Position numbers and translations under genes: made by a program. Below the pieces are notes generated by a model. The model searched no databases and was not told the origin of the DNA. It saw only the letters and a program-made list of their open reading frames with translations. Positions 7,903 through 15,816 of a stretch of DNA of 64,000 nt are shown here, piece by piece. The stretch's first letter is position 1, and the number at the start of each line of letters is the position of its first letter. This stretch comes from Arthrobacter sp. FW305-BF8 (GTDB lineage: Bacteria; Actinomycetota; Actinomycetes; Actinomycetales; Micrococcaceae): positions 4,774,001-4,838,000 of the forward strand of contig NZ_CP084561.1 of NCBI RefSeq assembly GCF_021789315.1. Direction: 5' to 3'.

Positions 7903-8739
7903 TCAGGCCGTGGAGCCTTCGGCTGCCGCTGTGCCCTCGGCCGCGGCGCCGGCCCAGCGCCGGATGGTCCGGGCAACATCTTCGGTTGCGGTGTCCTGAA
8001 CGACGTGCCCGCGCCCGGGCACCTCGGCAAACGCACCGTCCGGCGCCTGCGCGGCGAGGAGTTCGCACCACGGCCTGCGGGCGATCGGATCCCTTCCGCC
8101 ACGGAGGACGAGCACCGGCTGGGCCACGCCCCGGATCCGGGAGTCGAGCGGGTACTCCATCATCACGGGCAGTTCTGTCAGATACCACCGAAACCCGGTC
8201 CGGAAGTAGTCGGTAAACACCACGGCGTTGGTCAGCGGCGGCTCGCTGAAAAGCGAATCCCGTGTCAGTGCGAGCGCGTGCCACGCCGCGCTCCGCCGCG
8301 CAGAGTCCACCACCGGACCCATGAGCACTGTCCGGGTCACCAGCCCGGGCGCCTGGAGCGCCAGTTCCACTGCGAACTGGACCCCCATGGAATGGCCCAC
8401 CACAATGCAGGACTCCACGCCATGCTCCGCCAGGACCGCCGCGACGAAAGCCGCGTACTCACCCACCGTGACCTGCCGCCCCGGACGCGGCGTGCCGCCG
8501 AAGCCCGGCAGGTCGAAGGAGTAGACGGCAGCGACGCGTTCGGCGCCCTCCGCCTGCAGGTTCTGTTCTTTCGGGCCCCGGGCCAGTTCGACGTGCAGCC
8601 GGGCGAGGTAACGGTGCGAAACGCCGATGCCGTGGAGCAGCACATAGGCCGGCTGCCCCGCGGCCGACGCCTCGTTCGAGGTGTACAGGCGCCCCGTCAG
8701 GCCGTTCGCCGTCACTGCTTTCCCGCCGCTCAGTCTCAT
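7903..8739 (-). CDS. Alpha/beta-fold hydrolase
   Basis: A 278-residue protein with the canonical alpha/beta-hydrolase layout. The oxyanion segment YVLLHGIGVS is followed by the strand YSFDLPGFGGT. The nucleophile elbow is GHSMG with Ser117. Asp217 in RGGRDPIA and His245 in GRGHVV complete the triad. There is no signal peptide or membrane helix, so it is cytoplasmic. Such enzymes hydrolyse esters, lactones or C-C bonds; nothing nearby indicates the substrate. It converges on ptsI and is divergent from the excisionase-like gene at 8788. Confidence 0.85.
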   Translation of the reverse strand: MRLSGGKAVTANGLTGRLYTSNEASAAGQPAYVLLHGIGVSHRYLARLHVELARGPKEQNLQAEGAERVAAVYSFDLPGFGGTPRPGRQVTVGEYAAFVAAVLAEHGVESCIVVGHSMGVQFAVELALQAPGLVTRTVLMGPVVDSARRSAAWHALALTRDSLFSEPPLTNAVVFTDYFRTGFRWYLTELPVMMEYPLDSRIRGVAQPVLVLRGGRDPIARRPWCELLAAQAPDGAFAEVPGRGHVVQDTATEDVARTIRRWAGAAAEGTAAAEGSTA

Positions 8740-8787
8740 CCGCCGAGCATATCCAACTCACCGTTCCGCAACGGTTAGGCTTCTGCC

Positions 8788-9228
8788 ATGGCTCTGATTG
8801 CTCCCCGGGTGGCGCCCGCCCTTCCTGCCGACGATGCGCTGGCGCTGCAGCGCGCGCTCGACGGCGGCACTGACATCACCGTCTTCGTGGACGGTACTGT
8901 CCACCGCCTCCCGCCTCAGGCGAGGGACGCCGTCGTCGACCTCCTGGCACGGTTCAGCCGCGGCGAAGCGGTGACCGTCAGTAGCGTGGAGGAAATGCTC
9001 ACCACCTCAAAGGCGGCAGAACTGGCCGGCATCTCCCACACCTACCTGCGCAACATGACGGACCGGGGCGAGATCCCCGTGGAATACCGCGGCACACACC
9101 GCCGCATCCGGCTGGCCGCCATCATGGCATGGCTGGAAGGGCAGAAAAAGAAGAAGCAGGCGGCAACGGCCGCCGCGGCCGGTGAAGCCTCCGACGCCGG
9201 GACTTCCAACGGCGGGAGCGCACAGTAG
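8788..9228 (+). CDS. Excisionase-type helix-turn-helix protein (antitoxin-like)
   Basis: A 146-residue protein. The N-terminal half (VFVDGTVHRLPPQARDAVVDLLARF) is an alpha/beta segment. Residues ~70-115 are a MerR/excisionase-type winged helix (LTTSKAAELAGISHTYLRN, then GEIPVEYRGTHRRIRLAAI). The C-terminus is a Lys-rich then Ala-rich tail. This two-part architecture occurs in actinobacterial DNA-binding antitoxins that are normally followed by a PIN-domain toxin. Here the next gene is an unrelated GntR and no PIN ORF follows, so it is either an orphan or an independent regulator. Promoter-proximal CCGTT-AACGG arms lie at about 8760-8775. Confidence 0.7.
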   Translation: MALIAPRVAPALPADDALALQRALDGGTDITVFVDGTVHRLPPQARDAVVDLLARFSRGEAVTVSSVEEMLTTSKAAELAGISHTYLRNMTDRGEIPVEYRGTHRRIRLAAIMAWLEGQKKKKQAATAAAAGEASDAGTSNGGSAQ

Positions 9229-9363
9229 CGTCTCGCGCGGTTTGGCGGTGGCTGGAGACGTTTAACGTGCAAAGATTGAAGGTAATCGGAAAAGCGCCGG
9301 CGCCCGAAGGCTCGGGCATGGGCACCGGTGACATCGGAACCACGGACTGCAGGAGGCCTGGGA

Positions 9364-10140
9364 ATGGAAAGTGCGGCAATTTCCACCTCCGCGCTTGACT
9401 TGCTGCTGCTCCTGCGGGGAAGTGAACCGGAGGGGCTGGGCCGCGCGGACCAGGTCTCCTACCAGATCGAGACGGCCATTCTGATGGGCATCCTCACCGA
9501 AGGCGACAGGCTGCCCACGGAGTCCGTGCTCGCCGGTGAACTCGGCATCTCCCCGATCACCCTGCGGCAGTCCCTGGCCGCCCTGCGGACCAAGGGGTTG
9601 ATCGAAACCAGCCGTGGACGCAGCGGCGGCAGTGTGATTCGCCGGCAGATCGAATTCACGAATTCCCAGCTGCAGGACAAGCTTCGCGAAACGAGCACAG
9701 AGGCGCTCAGGGACCTTGGCGACCTCGGTGCGGCCATCGCTTCAATGTCGGCCCGGCTTGCGGCCGGGCGGGCGGATCCCAAGAACGTGGAGCACCTTGA
9801 GGATCTGGCGAGGCGCCACCGGGACTCGGCCGATGACCGGGCGCGGCGCCGCATGGACAGCCGGTTCCATGTTGCCGTCAGCATCGCCGCACAGTCCAGC
9901 AGGCTGACCTCGGCCGCCCTTCAGCTTGAAGCCGAGCTGATGACCCTGTGGTGGGGGCGCTCCGGCCAGGCCGGCAGTGACGGCAAGTCCGTGGAAGAAC
10001 ACGCCGCAATCGTTGATGCCATCAGGGCCCGGGACGCTGACGCTGCCGCCAGCGCGGCAGAACGGCACAGCCGCAACGAGACCGAATACTTGATAGAGCA
10101 GCATCTCAGATTGACGATGCGGCCCGAAGAAGGTGCGTGA
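9364..10140 (+). CDS. GntR/FadR-type (FCD) transcriptional regulator
   Basis: A 258-residue regulator. The start is ATG 9364, 7 bp after a perfect AGGAGG (9351-9356); an upstream in-frame ATG at 9328 lacks this site. The N-terminal GntR winged helix reads DQVSYQIETAILMGILTEGD, then ELGISPITLRQSLAALRTKG and ETSRGRSGGSVI. The rest is an all-helical FCD-like domain (AARRHRDS…RFHVAVSIAAQS, then HAAIVDAIRARDADAA, HSRNETEYLI) that binds small carboxylates in relatives. Its 3' end overlaps the PDC-sensor gene by 8 bp, so the two are co-translated and presumably act together. Confidence 0.85.
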   Translation: MESAAISTSALDLLLLLRGSEPEGLGRADQVSYQIETAILMGILTEGDRLPTESVLAGELGISPITLRQSLAALRTKGLIETSRGRSGGSVIRRQIEFTNSQLQDKLRETSTEALRDLGDLGAAIASMSARLAAGRADPKNVEHLEDLARRHRDSADDRARRRMDSRFHVAVSIAAQSSRLTSAALQLEAELMTLWWGRSGQAGSDGKSVEEHAAIVDAIRARDADAAASAAERHSRNETEYLIEQHLRLTMRPEEGA

Positions 10141-10861
10141 CGTGGAGACCGTAGAAGAAGCCCTTGAGCGGACGGCCGCCGCGCTCTCCTCGAGCATTAG
10201 CCGCGTTTTCGTTGATCTGGAGAAGATTGCAAGCACCGTTACGGCGGCGGCAGCAGCCGTGTCAGGCGTAGCGCGCCGCAGCGAATTCCTGTTCCTGAAG
10301 CAGGAACTCGCCAATTTCATCAAGCTGCACTCGGACATCATCGTCGGAGCCGGCATCGCCTACGCCCCGGGAAGTCTCCGGGAAGCAACGCACTGGCTGG
10401 AATGGTGGCGGACGCAGCGGACGGGCGAACCCCGTTTTGTCACCCATGACCTCAACCCGGACTCGCTGAACTACTACGACTACACAACCCGCGACTGGTT
10501 CACCATCCCGTCCGCCAGCGGGCAGCCCGTGGCGGTTGGACCCTACGTCGATTTCGGCGGCATCAACGTCAACATCATCACCCTCTGCGTTCCGGCGCCC
10601 ACCGCCCAGGGGATTCAGATCCTGGGGTGCGACCTGACCCTGGCGAACCTTGAGGGTATCTTCCTGCGGGCCCTTCAGCTCCGCGAGCCCGTGGTGGTCC
10701 TCGTGGGCCCCAACGGCCGGGTCATCGCGTCCAACAACGCACGCATCGCCACGGGAACTCTGTTCCTGGAAGAGGACATGGCGCGGGCTGACATCTCGGT
10801 GGACGTTTCGCCGGCCAACCCCGCGCGGCTGCCCTGGAAGCTGATCACCCTCCGGGATTAG
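10133..10861 (+). CDS. PDC/Cache-type ligand-sensor domain protein, soluble
   Basis: About 240 residues; start GTG 10133 or the in-frame GTG at 10142. After an N-terminal helix (EEALERTAAALSSSISRVFV) comes a PDC/Cache-like fold: FIKLHSDIIVGAGIAYAPG, HWLEWWRT, the DLNPDSLNYYDYTTRDWFTIP block typical of dCache sensor pockets, and YVDFGGINVNIITLCVP. In most proteins this domain is extracellular between two membrane helices. Here there is no signal peptide, no membrane segment and no output domain. The overlap with the upstream GntR gene suggests that it supplies ligand sensing to that regulator. The ligand is unknown. Confidence 0.65.
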   Translation: MRDVETVEEALERTAAALSSSISRVFVDLEKIASTVTAAAAAVSGVARRSEFLFLKQELANFIKLHSDIIVGAGIAYAPGSLREATHWLEWWRTQRTGEPRFVTHDLNPDSLNYYDYTTRDWFTIPSASGQPVAVGPYVDFGGINVNIITLCVPAPTAQGIQILGCDLTLANLEGIFLRALQLREPVVVLVGPNGRVIASNNARIATGTLFLEEDMARADISVDVSPANPARLPWKLITLRD

Positions 10862-10979
10862 GCTCCTTCGCGGACTGTAGATGTCCCGGCCTGCAAGCAA
10901 AATGACGGGGTGATAAGGATCAAGCAACGATCCTCCCTATCCAGGGTTTCCGGCTGGCCCGCGGGGTTACTCTTTATTC

Positions 10980-11267
10980 GTGGTGAGATTCAGGGGGTTG
11001 CACATCGTGGCGGGCATCGTCGCCATGGGTGTGGCGGCTGCCTTGGGAACCATCATGGGCCTGAACAATACCGCCGTTTTTACTTCCAGCTGCGTGGTCT
11101 ACGTGGCTGTATCGCTGTTCGTCCAGAGCCGCCTCGCAAAGTTCCGCACCCCGCTTCAGGGGCTTCCGCAGCATCTGCCCGACGGCGTTCCGCTGGAACG
11201 GACCGCAGAGCGGACTTCAGAATGTCCTGCCGAGCAGCTGCCCAGCGGCGAGGGCAACGCCGCCTAG
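10980..11267 (+). CDS. Small two-helix membrane protein, unknown function
   Basis: About 95 residues from GTG 10980. Two hydrophobic stretches (IVAGIVAMGVAAALGTIMGL and FTSSCVVYVAVSLFV) predict two membrane helices, followed by a charged, Pro-rich cytoplasmic tail. I do not recognise the family. It follows the PDC-sensor gene by ~120 bp, a gap containing a small AGGATC/GATCCT hairpin (10916-10934). Its last 4 bp overlap the convergent PucR gene. Confidence 0.5.
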   Translation: MVRFRGLHIVAGIVAMGVAAALGTIMGLNNTAVFTSSCVVYVAVSLFVQSRLAKFRTPLQGLPQHLPDGVPLERTAERTSECPAEQLPSGEGNAA

Positions 11268-12481
11268 ATCCTTGGCCTTGAAGCCCAGCGCCGCGCCTTC
11301 AGGGCGGCGTGCAGCTCCAGCCGCACCATCCCCTTGAGCGGGTCCACGCCCAGCAGCTGACGGATGCGGCCCAGCCGGTTGTAGATGCTGCTGCGGTGCA
11401 GGTGCAGCTTCTCGGCGACATCCTGGACAGAACCGTCATTGTCGTAGAGCAGTTCCAGCACCGGCAGGAGCTCGCCGTTCCGGTCGTGGTCCTCCAGAGC
11501 CCGGAAGTTCACCGAACTTGCATCGCTCCAGACCCCGGCCCCGCCGCCGGCCGAGGCCAGGAGCTGGTAGACGCCCGAGGCCCGGCAATCCACCAGCTCG
11601 CCGAGTCGTGGATCAACCGCGGCCGCCAGGGCGGCAACCTTCGACTGCCGGTAAGCCTCGGCCAGGTCCTTGACACGGCCGAATCCCTCACTGGTTCCCA
11701 GGATGATCCGCTCCACGGACCTGCCGGAACGCTTGGCGAGCTCCAGCTGATAGTGCACCAGGACCTGAGCGTGGCTCGCGCGCCCCGTGGACTCCCGGAA
11801 AAGGACCACCGAATGTGTCTCGGCACCGGCGCTGAACAGGGCAGCGTCCACGCCGATGGTGGCCTGCAACGCGGCTGCGCGGTGAATCAGCGCCGAGGCG
11901 ATCGGGTCTGGCCCGGCCATCCAGCCGTCGGCGTCGAGGACCGTCACCAGCTGCCACGGCCCGCGGTCCTGGACTTCCTTCCAGCCCGCCACGGCAGCAA
12001 CCGCATTCGCTTCCCCGGCGCAGGCTGCCAGGAACTCCCGTTCGCGGCTGCGCCGGAATTCTGATTCGGCGGTGTTGGAGTCGAGCAGCATTCCGGACAG
12101 CAGGTCCAGCTCGTCCCGGACGCCGGGCAGTTCGGCGAGGATCGCCGTCGCACTTTGCTCCTCCAGATCCTGCTGCACCCACAGGTAACCCACGCGGAAT
12201 CCCCGGACCAGCAGCGGGACGCAGACGCGCCCCAGCATTCCCAGGTCCTCGTTGGCGGGCACCACCACCGGCCGCACCGCGGTGGCGATGCCGTGCGAGA
12301 GCTGCCAGTTTTTGACGTCCAGCGGCACGCGCTTGCTGAGCAGGAAGTTAACCCGGACCCGGTCCGCGTGCGACTGGTTGGAGCTGTAGGCGAGCAGCAA
12401 ACCGTCCAGGTCTTCCAGGGAAAGCCCGCGGCCAAGTTTCAGGGCTACCCGCTCCACGAGCTGCTCCACATCCTGCTGCAT
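11264..12481 (-). CDS. PucR/CdaR-family regulator, probable activator of ald (AdeR-like)
   Basis: A 405-residue regulator. The N-terminal and central regions are sensor-like, including an LVTVLDADGWMAGPDP strand and the GGDEF-like central domain of PucR proteins. The C-terminus is the PucR helix-turn-helix (LLPVLELLYDNDGSVQDVAE, KLHLHRSSIYNRLGRIRQLL, GVDPLKGMVRLELHAAL). It is divergent from the alanine dehydrogenase gene. In Bacillus the PucR-type protein AdeR sits next to and activates ald, so the same job is the natural inference here. In the gap there are several short dyads (12525-12598) that could be its sites. Confidence 0.82.
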   Translation of the reverse strand: MQQDVEQLVERVALKLGRGLSLEDLDGLLLAYSSNQSHADRVRVNFLLSKRVPLDVKNWQLSHGIATAVRPVVVPANEDLGMLGRVCVPLLVRGFRVGYLWVQQDLEEQSATAILAELPGVRDELDLLSGMLLDSNTAESEFRRSREREFLAACAGEANAVAAVAGWKEVQDRGPWQLVTVLDADGWMAGPDPIASALIHRAAALQATIGVDAALFSAGAETHSVVLFRESTGRASHAQVLVHYQLELAKRSGRSVERIILGTSEGFGRVKDLAEAYRQSKVAALAAAVDPRLGELVDCRASGVYQLLASAGGGAGVWSDASSVNFRALEDHDRNGELLPVLELLYDNDGSVQDVAEKLHLHRSSIYNRLGRIRQLLGVDPLKGMVRLELHAALKARRWASRPRI

Positions 12482-12524
12482 GGTGAAAGACTACGTCCCG
12501 GAGGGGGCCTCGGGCCAACGGACA

Positions 12525-12598
12525 TCAGGCGACACCTGACGCCCCACCGGTCGACATTAGTCGAACACCGGACTTCGAAAACCGCGGAATCACGCGGT
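12525..12598. promoter_or_regulatory. Cluster of short dyads in the ald/PucR intergenic region
   Basis: The 234-bp divergent region holds three inverted repeats: TCAGG-CGACA-CCTGA (12525-12539), CCGGT…ACCGG (12547-12571, with inner CGAC-ATTA-GTCG), and the perfect ACCGCG-GAATCA-CGCGGT (12581-12598). The last is the best-formed and lies ~118 bp upstream of the ald start, a normal distance for an activator. Confidence 0.4.
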
Positions 12599-12715
12599 CC
12601 GGCTACGGGCGGGGCAGCCAATTCCTGTAGTGCGCCTCACAGCCGGATCTATTCTGGAATCACAACATTCCCCACACATTCCGGCCTTGCAGCCATCGAA
12701 TCTGGAGCCCAAAAA

Positions 12716-13834
12716 ATGATCATCGGTGTCCCCAAAGAGATCAAGAACAACGAATTCCGCGTCGCCATCACGGCTGCCGGCGTTCACGAATTCCGCACCC
12801 ACGGCCACACGGTCCTGGTGGAGCGCGGTGCGGGCCTGGGTTCCGGCATCACCGATGAGGAGTACGCCATTGCTGGCGCGGAAATCGTCGCCGATGCCGA
12901 CGAGGTCTGGTCCCGCGCGGACATGGTGATGAAGGTCAAGGAGCCCATCAAGGCCGAGTACCACCGCTTCCGCAAGGGCCTGATCCTCTTCACCTACCTG
13001 CATTTGGCCGCCGAGCCCGAGCTGACCCAGGAGCTCATCAACGCCGGCGTCACCGCCATCGCGTACGAGACCGTCCAGGAAGGCCGCACGCTGCCCCTGC
13101 TCGCGCCCATGTCCGAGGTGGCCGGCCGGCTCTCCGTCCAGGTGGGCGCGACCTCCCTGATGGCGCCCGCGGGCGGGAAGGGCGTGCTGCTCGGCGGCGT
13201 CCCGGGCGTCCGCCCGGCCAAGGTCGTGGTCCTGGGCGCTGGCGTCGCAGGCACCAACGCTGCCGCCATGGCCCTGGGCCTCGGCGCCGACGTCACCATC
13301 CTGGACATCAACATCAACCGGCTGCGCGAACTCGACGCCCAGTACCAGGGCCGGCTCAAGACCGTGGCGTCCAACAAGTACGAGATCGAGAAGTCCGTGG
13401 TGGACGCCGACCTCGTGATCGGCTCCGTGCTCATTCCCGGCGCGAAGGCCCCCAAGCTGGTGACCAACGAACTCGTGGCGCGCATGAAGCCCGGCTCGGT
13501 GCTCGTGGACATCGCCGTAGACCAGGGCGGCTGCTTCGAGGACACGCACCCCACGACGCACCAGGAACCCACGTACAAGGTCCACAACACGATCTTCTAC
13601 TGCGTGGCCAACATGCCCGGTGCCGTCCCGAACACCTCCACCTACGCGCTGACCAACGTCACGCTCCGCTACGGCGTGGCCCTGGCAAACCTCGGCGTCA
13701 AGGCAGCCTTCGAGAAGGATCCCGCACTCGCGGCCGGCCTGAACATCGCCGCAGGCCACGTTGCGCACCACTCCGTCTCCGAGGCACACAACCTGCCCCT
13801 CGTTGCGGACTGGCACGAGCTGGTCTCCGCGTAA
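12716..13834 (+). CDS. ald: Alanine dehydrogenase
   Basis: A 372-residue enzyme that interconverts L-alanine and pyruvate plus ammonia with NAD+/NADH, used for alanine catabolism and redox balance. The start is ATG 12716 (MIIGVPKEIKNNEFRVA, the Ald N-terminus); upstream in-frame codons lie in the promoter. Lys75 (KVKEPI) and His96 (FTYLHLAAE) match the known catalytic/substrate residues. The NAD domain has VLGAGVAGTNAAAMALGLG, and VDIAVDQGGCFEDTHPTTH is present. Length is normal for the family. Control is likely by the divergent PucR/AdeR-like protein. Confidence 0.97.
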   Translation: MIIGVPKEIKNNEFRVAITAAGVHEFRTHGHTVLVERGAGLGSGITDEEYAIAGAEIVADADEVWSRADMVMKVKEPIKAEYHRFRKGLILFTYLHLAAEPELTQELINAGVTAIAYETVQEGRTLPLLAPMSEVAGRLSVQVGATSLMAPAGGKGVLLGGVPGVRPAKVVVLGAGVAGTNAAAMALGLGADVTILDININRLRELDAQYQGRLKTVASNKYEIEKSVVDADLVIGSVLIPGAKAPKLVTNELVARMKPGSVLVDIAVDQGGCFEDTHPTTHQEPTYKVHNTIFYCVANMPGAVPNTSTYALTNVTLRYGVALANLGVKAAFEKDPALAAGLNIAAGHVAHHSVSEAHNLPLVADWHELVSA

Positions 13835-13853
13835 GTCTTTGTTCGTCCTGCTG

Positions 13854-13930
13854 CGCTGGACGACAGACATCCGCCGCGTGCTGCTCCTTCGTCGCTTTGA
13901 CGCACGCTTCCGGATGCCTGTCGTCCAGCG
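13854..13930. repeat. 77-bp intergenic palindrome between convergent genes
   Basis: Arms of 20 bp (13854-13873 and 13911-13930) read CGCTGGACGACAG[A/G]CATCCG, with one mismatch, and enclose a 37-bp loop that itself has short GCGTG/CACGC complementarity. It fills the gap between ald and the convergent Gfo/Idh/MocA gene. It could stop transcription from both sides, but without a T tract it looks more like a REP-type element. Confidence 0.6.
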
Positions 13931-13939
13931 TTGCCTGCG

Positions 13940-15016
13940 TTAAGCCTGCACCCTCGCCAGCTCACGTGCTTTTTCTATTAATTTGAGGACCTCAACGGGG
14001 CCGGCTGGGTCTACCGGCACCGGCAATGACGAGGCGGTGCCGCCGGCGGAGATCTTGGCAGCGAGGAGGCGGTAGAACTCCGGGTAGTTCCCGCGCTCGG
14101 TCGGCAGCCGGTCCAGGTGCCCGTCGCGCCCCAGCTGTCCGGCCCATTCGGCGGCCTCCACGCCGTACTCCGCATCCAGCGGGCTCCCGCCGGCGACGAT
14201 GTACGGCTCCTGCGGGTCCACGCCGTGCTTGGTGTAGCCGCCATCGGTGCCGAGGACACGGTAGCGCGGGCCCTGCTGCGCGCAGAGCATGTTCATCCAG
14301 TGGTGGCTGAGCACGCCGCTCTCATGCCGCACGATCACGAAGCAGTCATCATCGGTCTTTTCGCCGGGGCGGCGGGCCTGGAGCTCGGCATGGACCACCT
14401 CGCCCGGGCCGAAGAGCTGCAGCGCCTGGTCCAGGAGGTGGGTGCCGAGGTCGAACAGGACACCGCCGCCGTCCGCCGCGGTGGCCTCCGCTTTCCAGGC
14501 CTTGGCAACCTCGGGCGACCACCGTTCAAACCGTGATTCAAACCGCGTGACCTCCCCCAGCACACCTCGCTCCAGCAGGGCTTTGACCGTTAGGTAGTCC
14601 CCGTCCCAGCGGCGGTTTTGGAACACCGTCAGCACCCGCCCCAGCCGCTCAGCGAGCGCAATCAGCTCCTGCCCCTGATCGCTCGTAACGGCGAACGGCT
14701 TGTCAACGACGACGTCGAGCCCGGCCTCGAGCGCGGCCTTCGCCAGCGGATAGTGGGTGGCCGGCGGAGTCCCCAGCACCACAAGGTCAAGGTCAGCGGC
14801 CACCGCAAGGACAGCATCGCCGTCGGGCACCGTTCTGACGTCGGGGTATTGCTCGACGGCGGCTGCCTGCCGGCCCGGGTCAGAGGTGGCGATGATATCC
14901 AGCGAGTAGCCGGGGTCCGCCGCGACCAGCGGCGCATGGAAGACCCGGCCGGACAGGCCAAAGCCCACCACGGCAGTGCGGATGGGAGCGGAGGGGATGG
15001 GGGAATCGGTGCTCAT
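13940..15016 (-). CDS. Gfo/Idh/MocA-family oxidoreductase
   Basis: A 358-residue NAD(P)-dependent dehydrogenase. The Rossmann fold begins IRTAVVGFGLSGRVFHAPLV, followed by DLVVLGTPPATHYPLAKAAL and the conserved VVDKPFAVT segment with the active-site Lys. The C-terminal alpha/beta domain carries LFDLGTHLLDQALQLFG, the family DxxxHxxD pattern. Relatives oxidise inositols, glucose derivatives or other polyols, but the sequence does not settle the substrate. It lies 32 bp downstream of a TetR gene on the same strand and could be part of that regulon. Confidence 0.88.
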   Translation of the reverse strand: MSTDSPIPSAPIRTAVVGFGLSGRVFHAPLVAADPGYSLDIIATSDPGRQAAAVEQYPDVRTVPDGDAVLAVAADLDLVVLGTPPATHYPLAKAALEAGLDVVVDKPFAVTSDQGQELIALAERLGRVLTVFQNRRWDGDYLTVKALLERGVLGEVTRFESRFERWSPEVAKAWKAEATAADGGGVLFDLGTHLLDQALQLFGPGEVVHAELQARRPGEKTDDDCFVIVRHESGVLSHHWMNMLCAQQGPRYRVLGTDGGYTKHGVDPQEPYIVAGGSPLDAEYGVEAAEWAGQLGRDGHLDRLPTERGNYPEFYRLLAAKISAGGTASSLPVPVDPAGPVEVLKLIEKARELARVQA

Positions 15017-15048
15017 GGTGCCACGCTACTCCCTGGGCCGGTCCAGCT

Positions 15049-15702
15049 TCAGCCGCCGGCACCTCCGACGACGCGGGTGACCAGCTCACGCCAGGACTCC
15101 TCCAGCCGCTCCGGCGAAAGGTGCTGCTCGCGGACGGCGTGCAGCAGCCGTTCGGGTTCGAGGGTTGCGCTGAGGGACATGGCCATGAGCCACGGGTCCG
15201 CGTCGAAGCCCGCCGAGCGCAGCAGATGCTCGATGTGGCGGTGCCACAGCACCGCGGCGGGGGCCTCGAACCTGTTGTGCAGCGACGCTTCGGCGGCCCG
15301 CGCGAGCTCACCGTATTCCATGACATACCGGATGCGTTCGGCGCCGAAGGCGATCAGCCGTTCCAGCGCCGGCGCCCCGGGACCAAGCGGCGGCGGCCCG
15401 AACATAAAGCGGCCCTGGAACTCGGCCTCGGCGTCGCTGAGCAGGGTCATCATCAGGCCGGCCCGGCTGCCGAATCGGCGGAACACGGTTCCCTTGCCCA
15501 CGCCCGCGCGCTCCGCCAGTTTGTCCATGGTCACGCCATCGGCGCCGCATTCCTCCACGAGCTGCCGGGCAGCGCACAGGAGCAGCTCCCGGTTCCGGGC
15601 AGCATCGCTGCGTTCCGCTCCGGCCCCGGACGTGGACGCGGCGCCGGACGACGATCCGGGAGCGGACCCGGATCGGATTGGGATGAGGCTCACACCAAGC
15701 AT
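15049..15702 (-). CDS. TetR-family transcriptional regulator
   Basis: A 217-residue regulator with a TetR helix-turn-helix at ~35-80 (RELLLCAARQLVEECGADGV, TMDKLAERAGVGKGTVFRRF, GSRAGLMMTLLSDAE). The first ~30 residues are a Gly/Ser/Ala-rich leader and the true start could be a few codons later. It is divergent from the NADPH-dependent FMN reductase gene and upstream of the oxidoreductase gene at 13940-15016. A CGGAC-CGCA-GTCCG dyad 21 bp upstream of its start is a good operator candidate. It probably senses a quinone or aromatic compound, by analogy with similar pairs. Confidence 0.85.
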   Translation of the reverse strand: MLGVSLIPIRSGSAPGSSSGAASTSGAGAERSDAARNRELLLCAARQLVEECGADGVTMDKLAERAGVGKGTVFRRFGSRAGLMMTLLSDAEAEFQGRFMFGPPPLGPGAPALERLIAFGAERIRYVMEYGELARAAEASLHNRFEAPAAVLWHRHIEHLLRSAGFDADPWLMAMSLSATLEPERLLHAVREQHLSPERLEESWRELVTRVVGGAGG

Positions 15703-15723
15703 TCTAGACCCGGGAATAATATC

Positions 15724-15737
15724 CGGACCGCAGTCCG
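15724..15737. promoter_or_regulatory. Candidate TetR operator CGGAC-CGCA-GTCCG
   Basis: A perfect 14-bp dyad in the 114-bp divergent promoter between the TetR gene and the FMN reductase gene, 21 bp from the TetR start and ~80 bp from the reductase start. Similar GGACxGCxGTCC cores are common operators of TetR proteins in actinobacteria. Confidence 0.5.
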
Positions 15738-15816
15738 TTTAGTCTGGATGAAGGCACAAAACGCCTCCAAGAACCATTCGCCCCGGAGCGTTCCGGGCAA
15801 GACCTAAGGAGTTCAC

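Noticed and set aside
12590..13870. 426-codon minus-strand frame opposite ald
   Set aside because: Antisense shadow of alanine dehydrogenase with His/Asp/Gly-rich meaningless translation.
13854..13930. tRNA-like or structured RNA gene in the ald/Gfo-Idh gap
   Set aside because: No cloverleaf, no TTCGAnTC or CCA pattern; the structure is a simple long palindrome.
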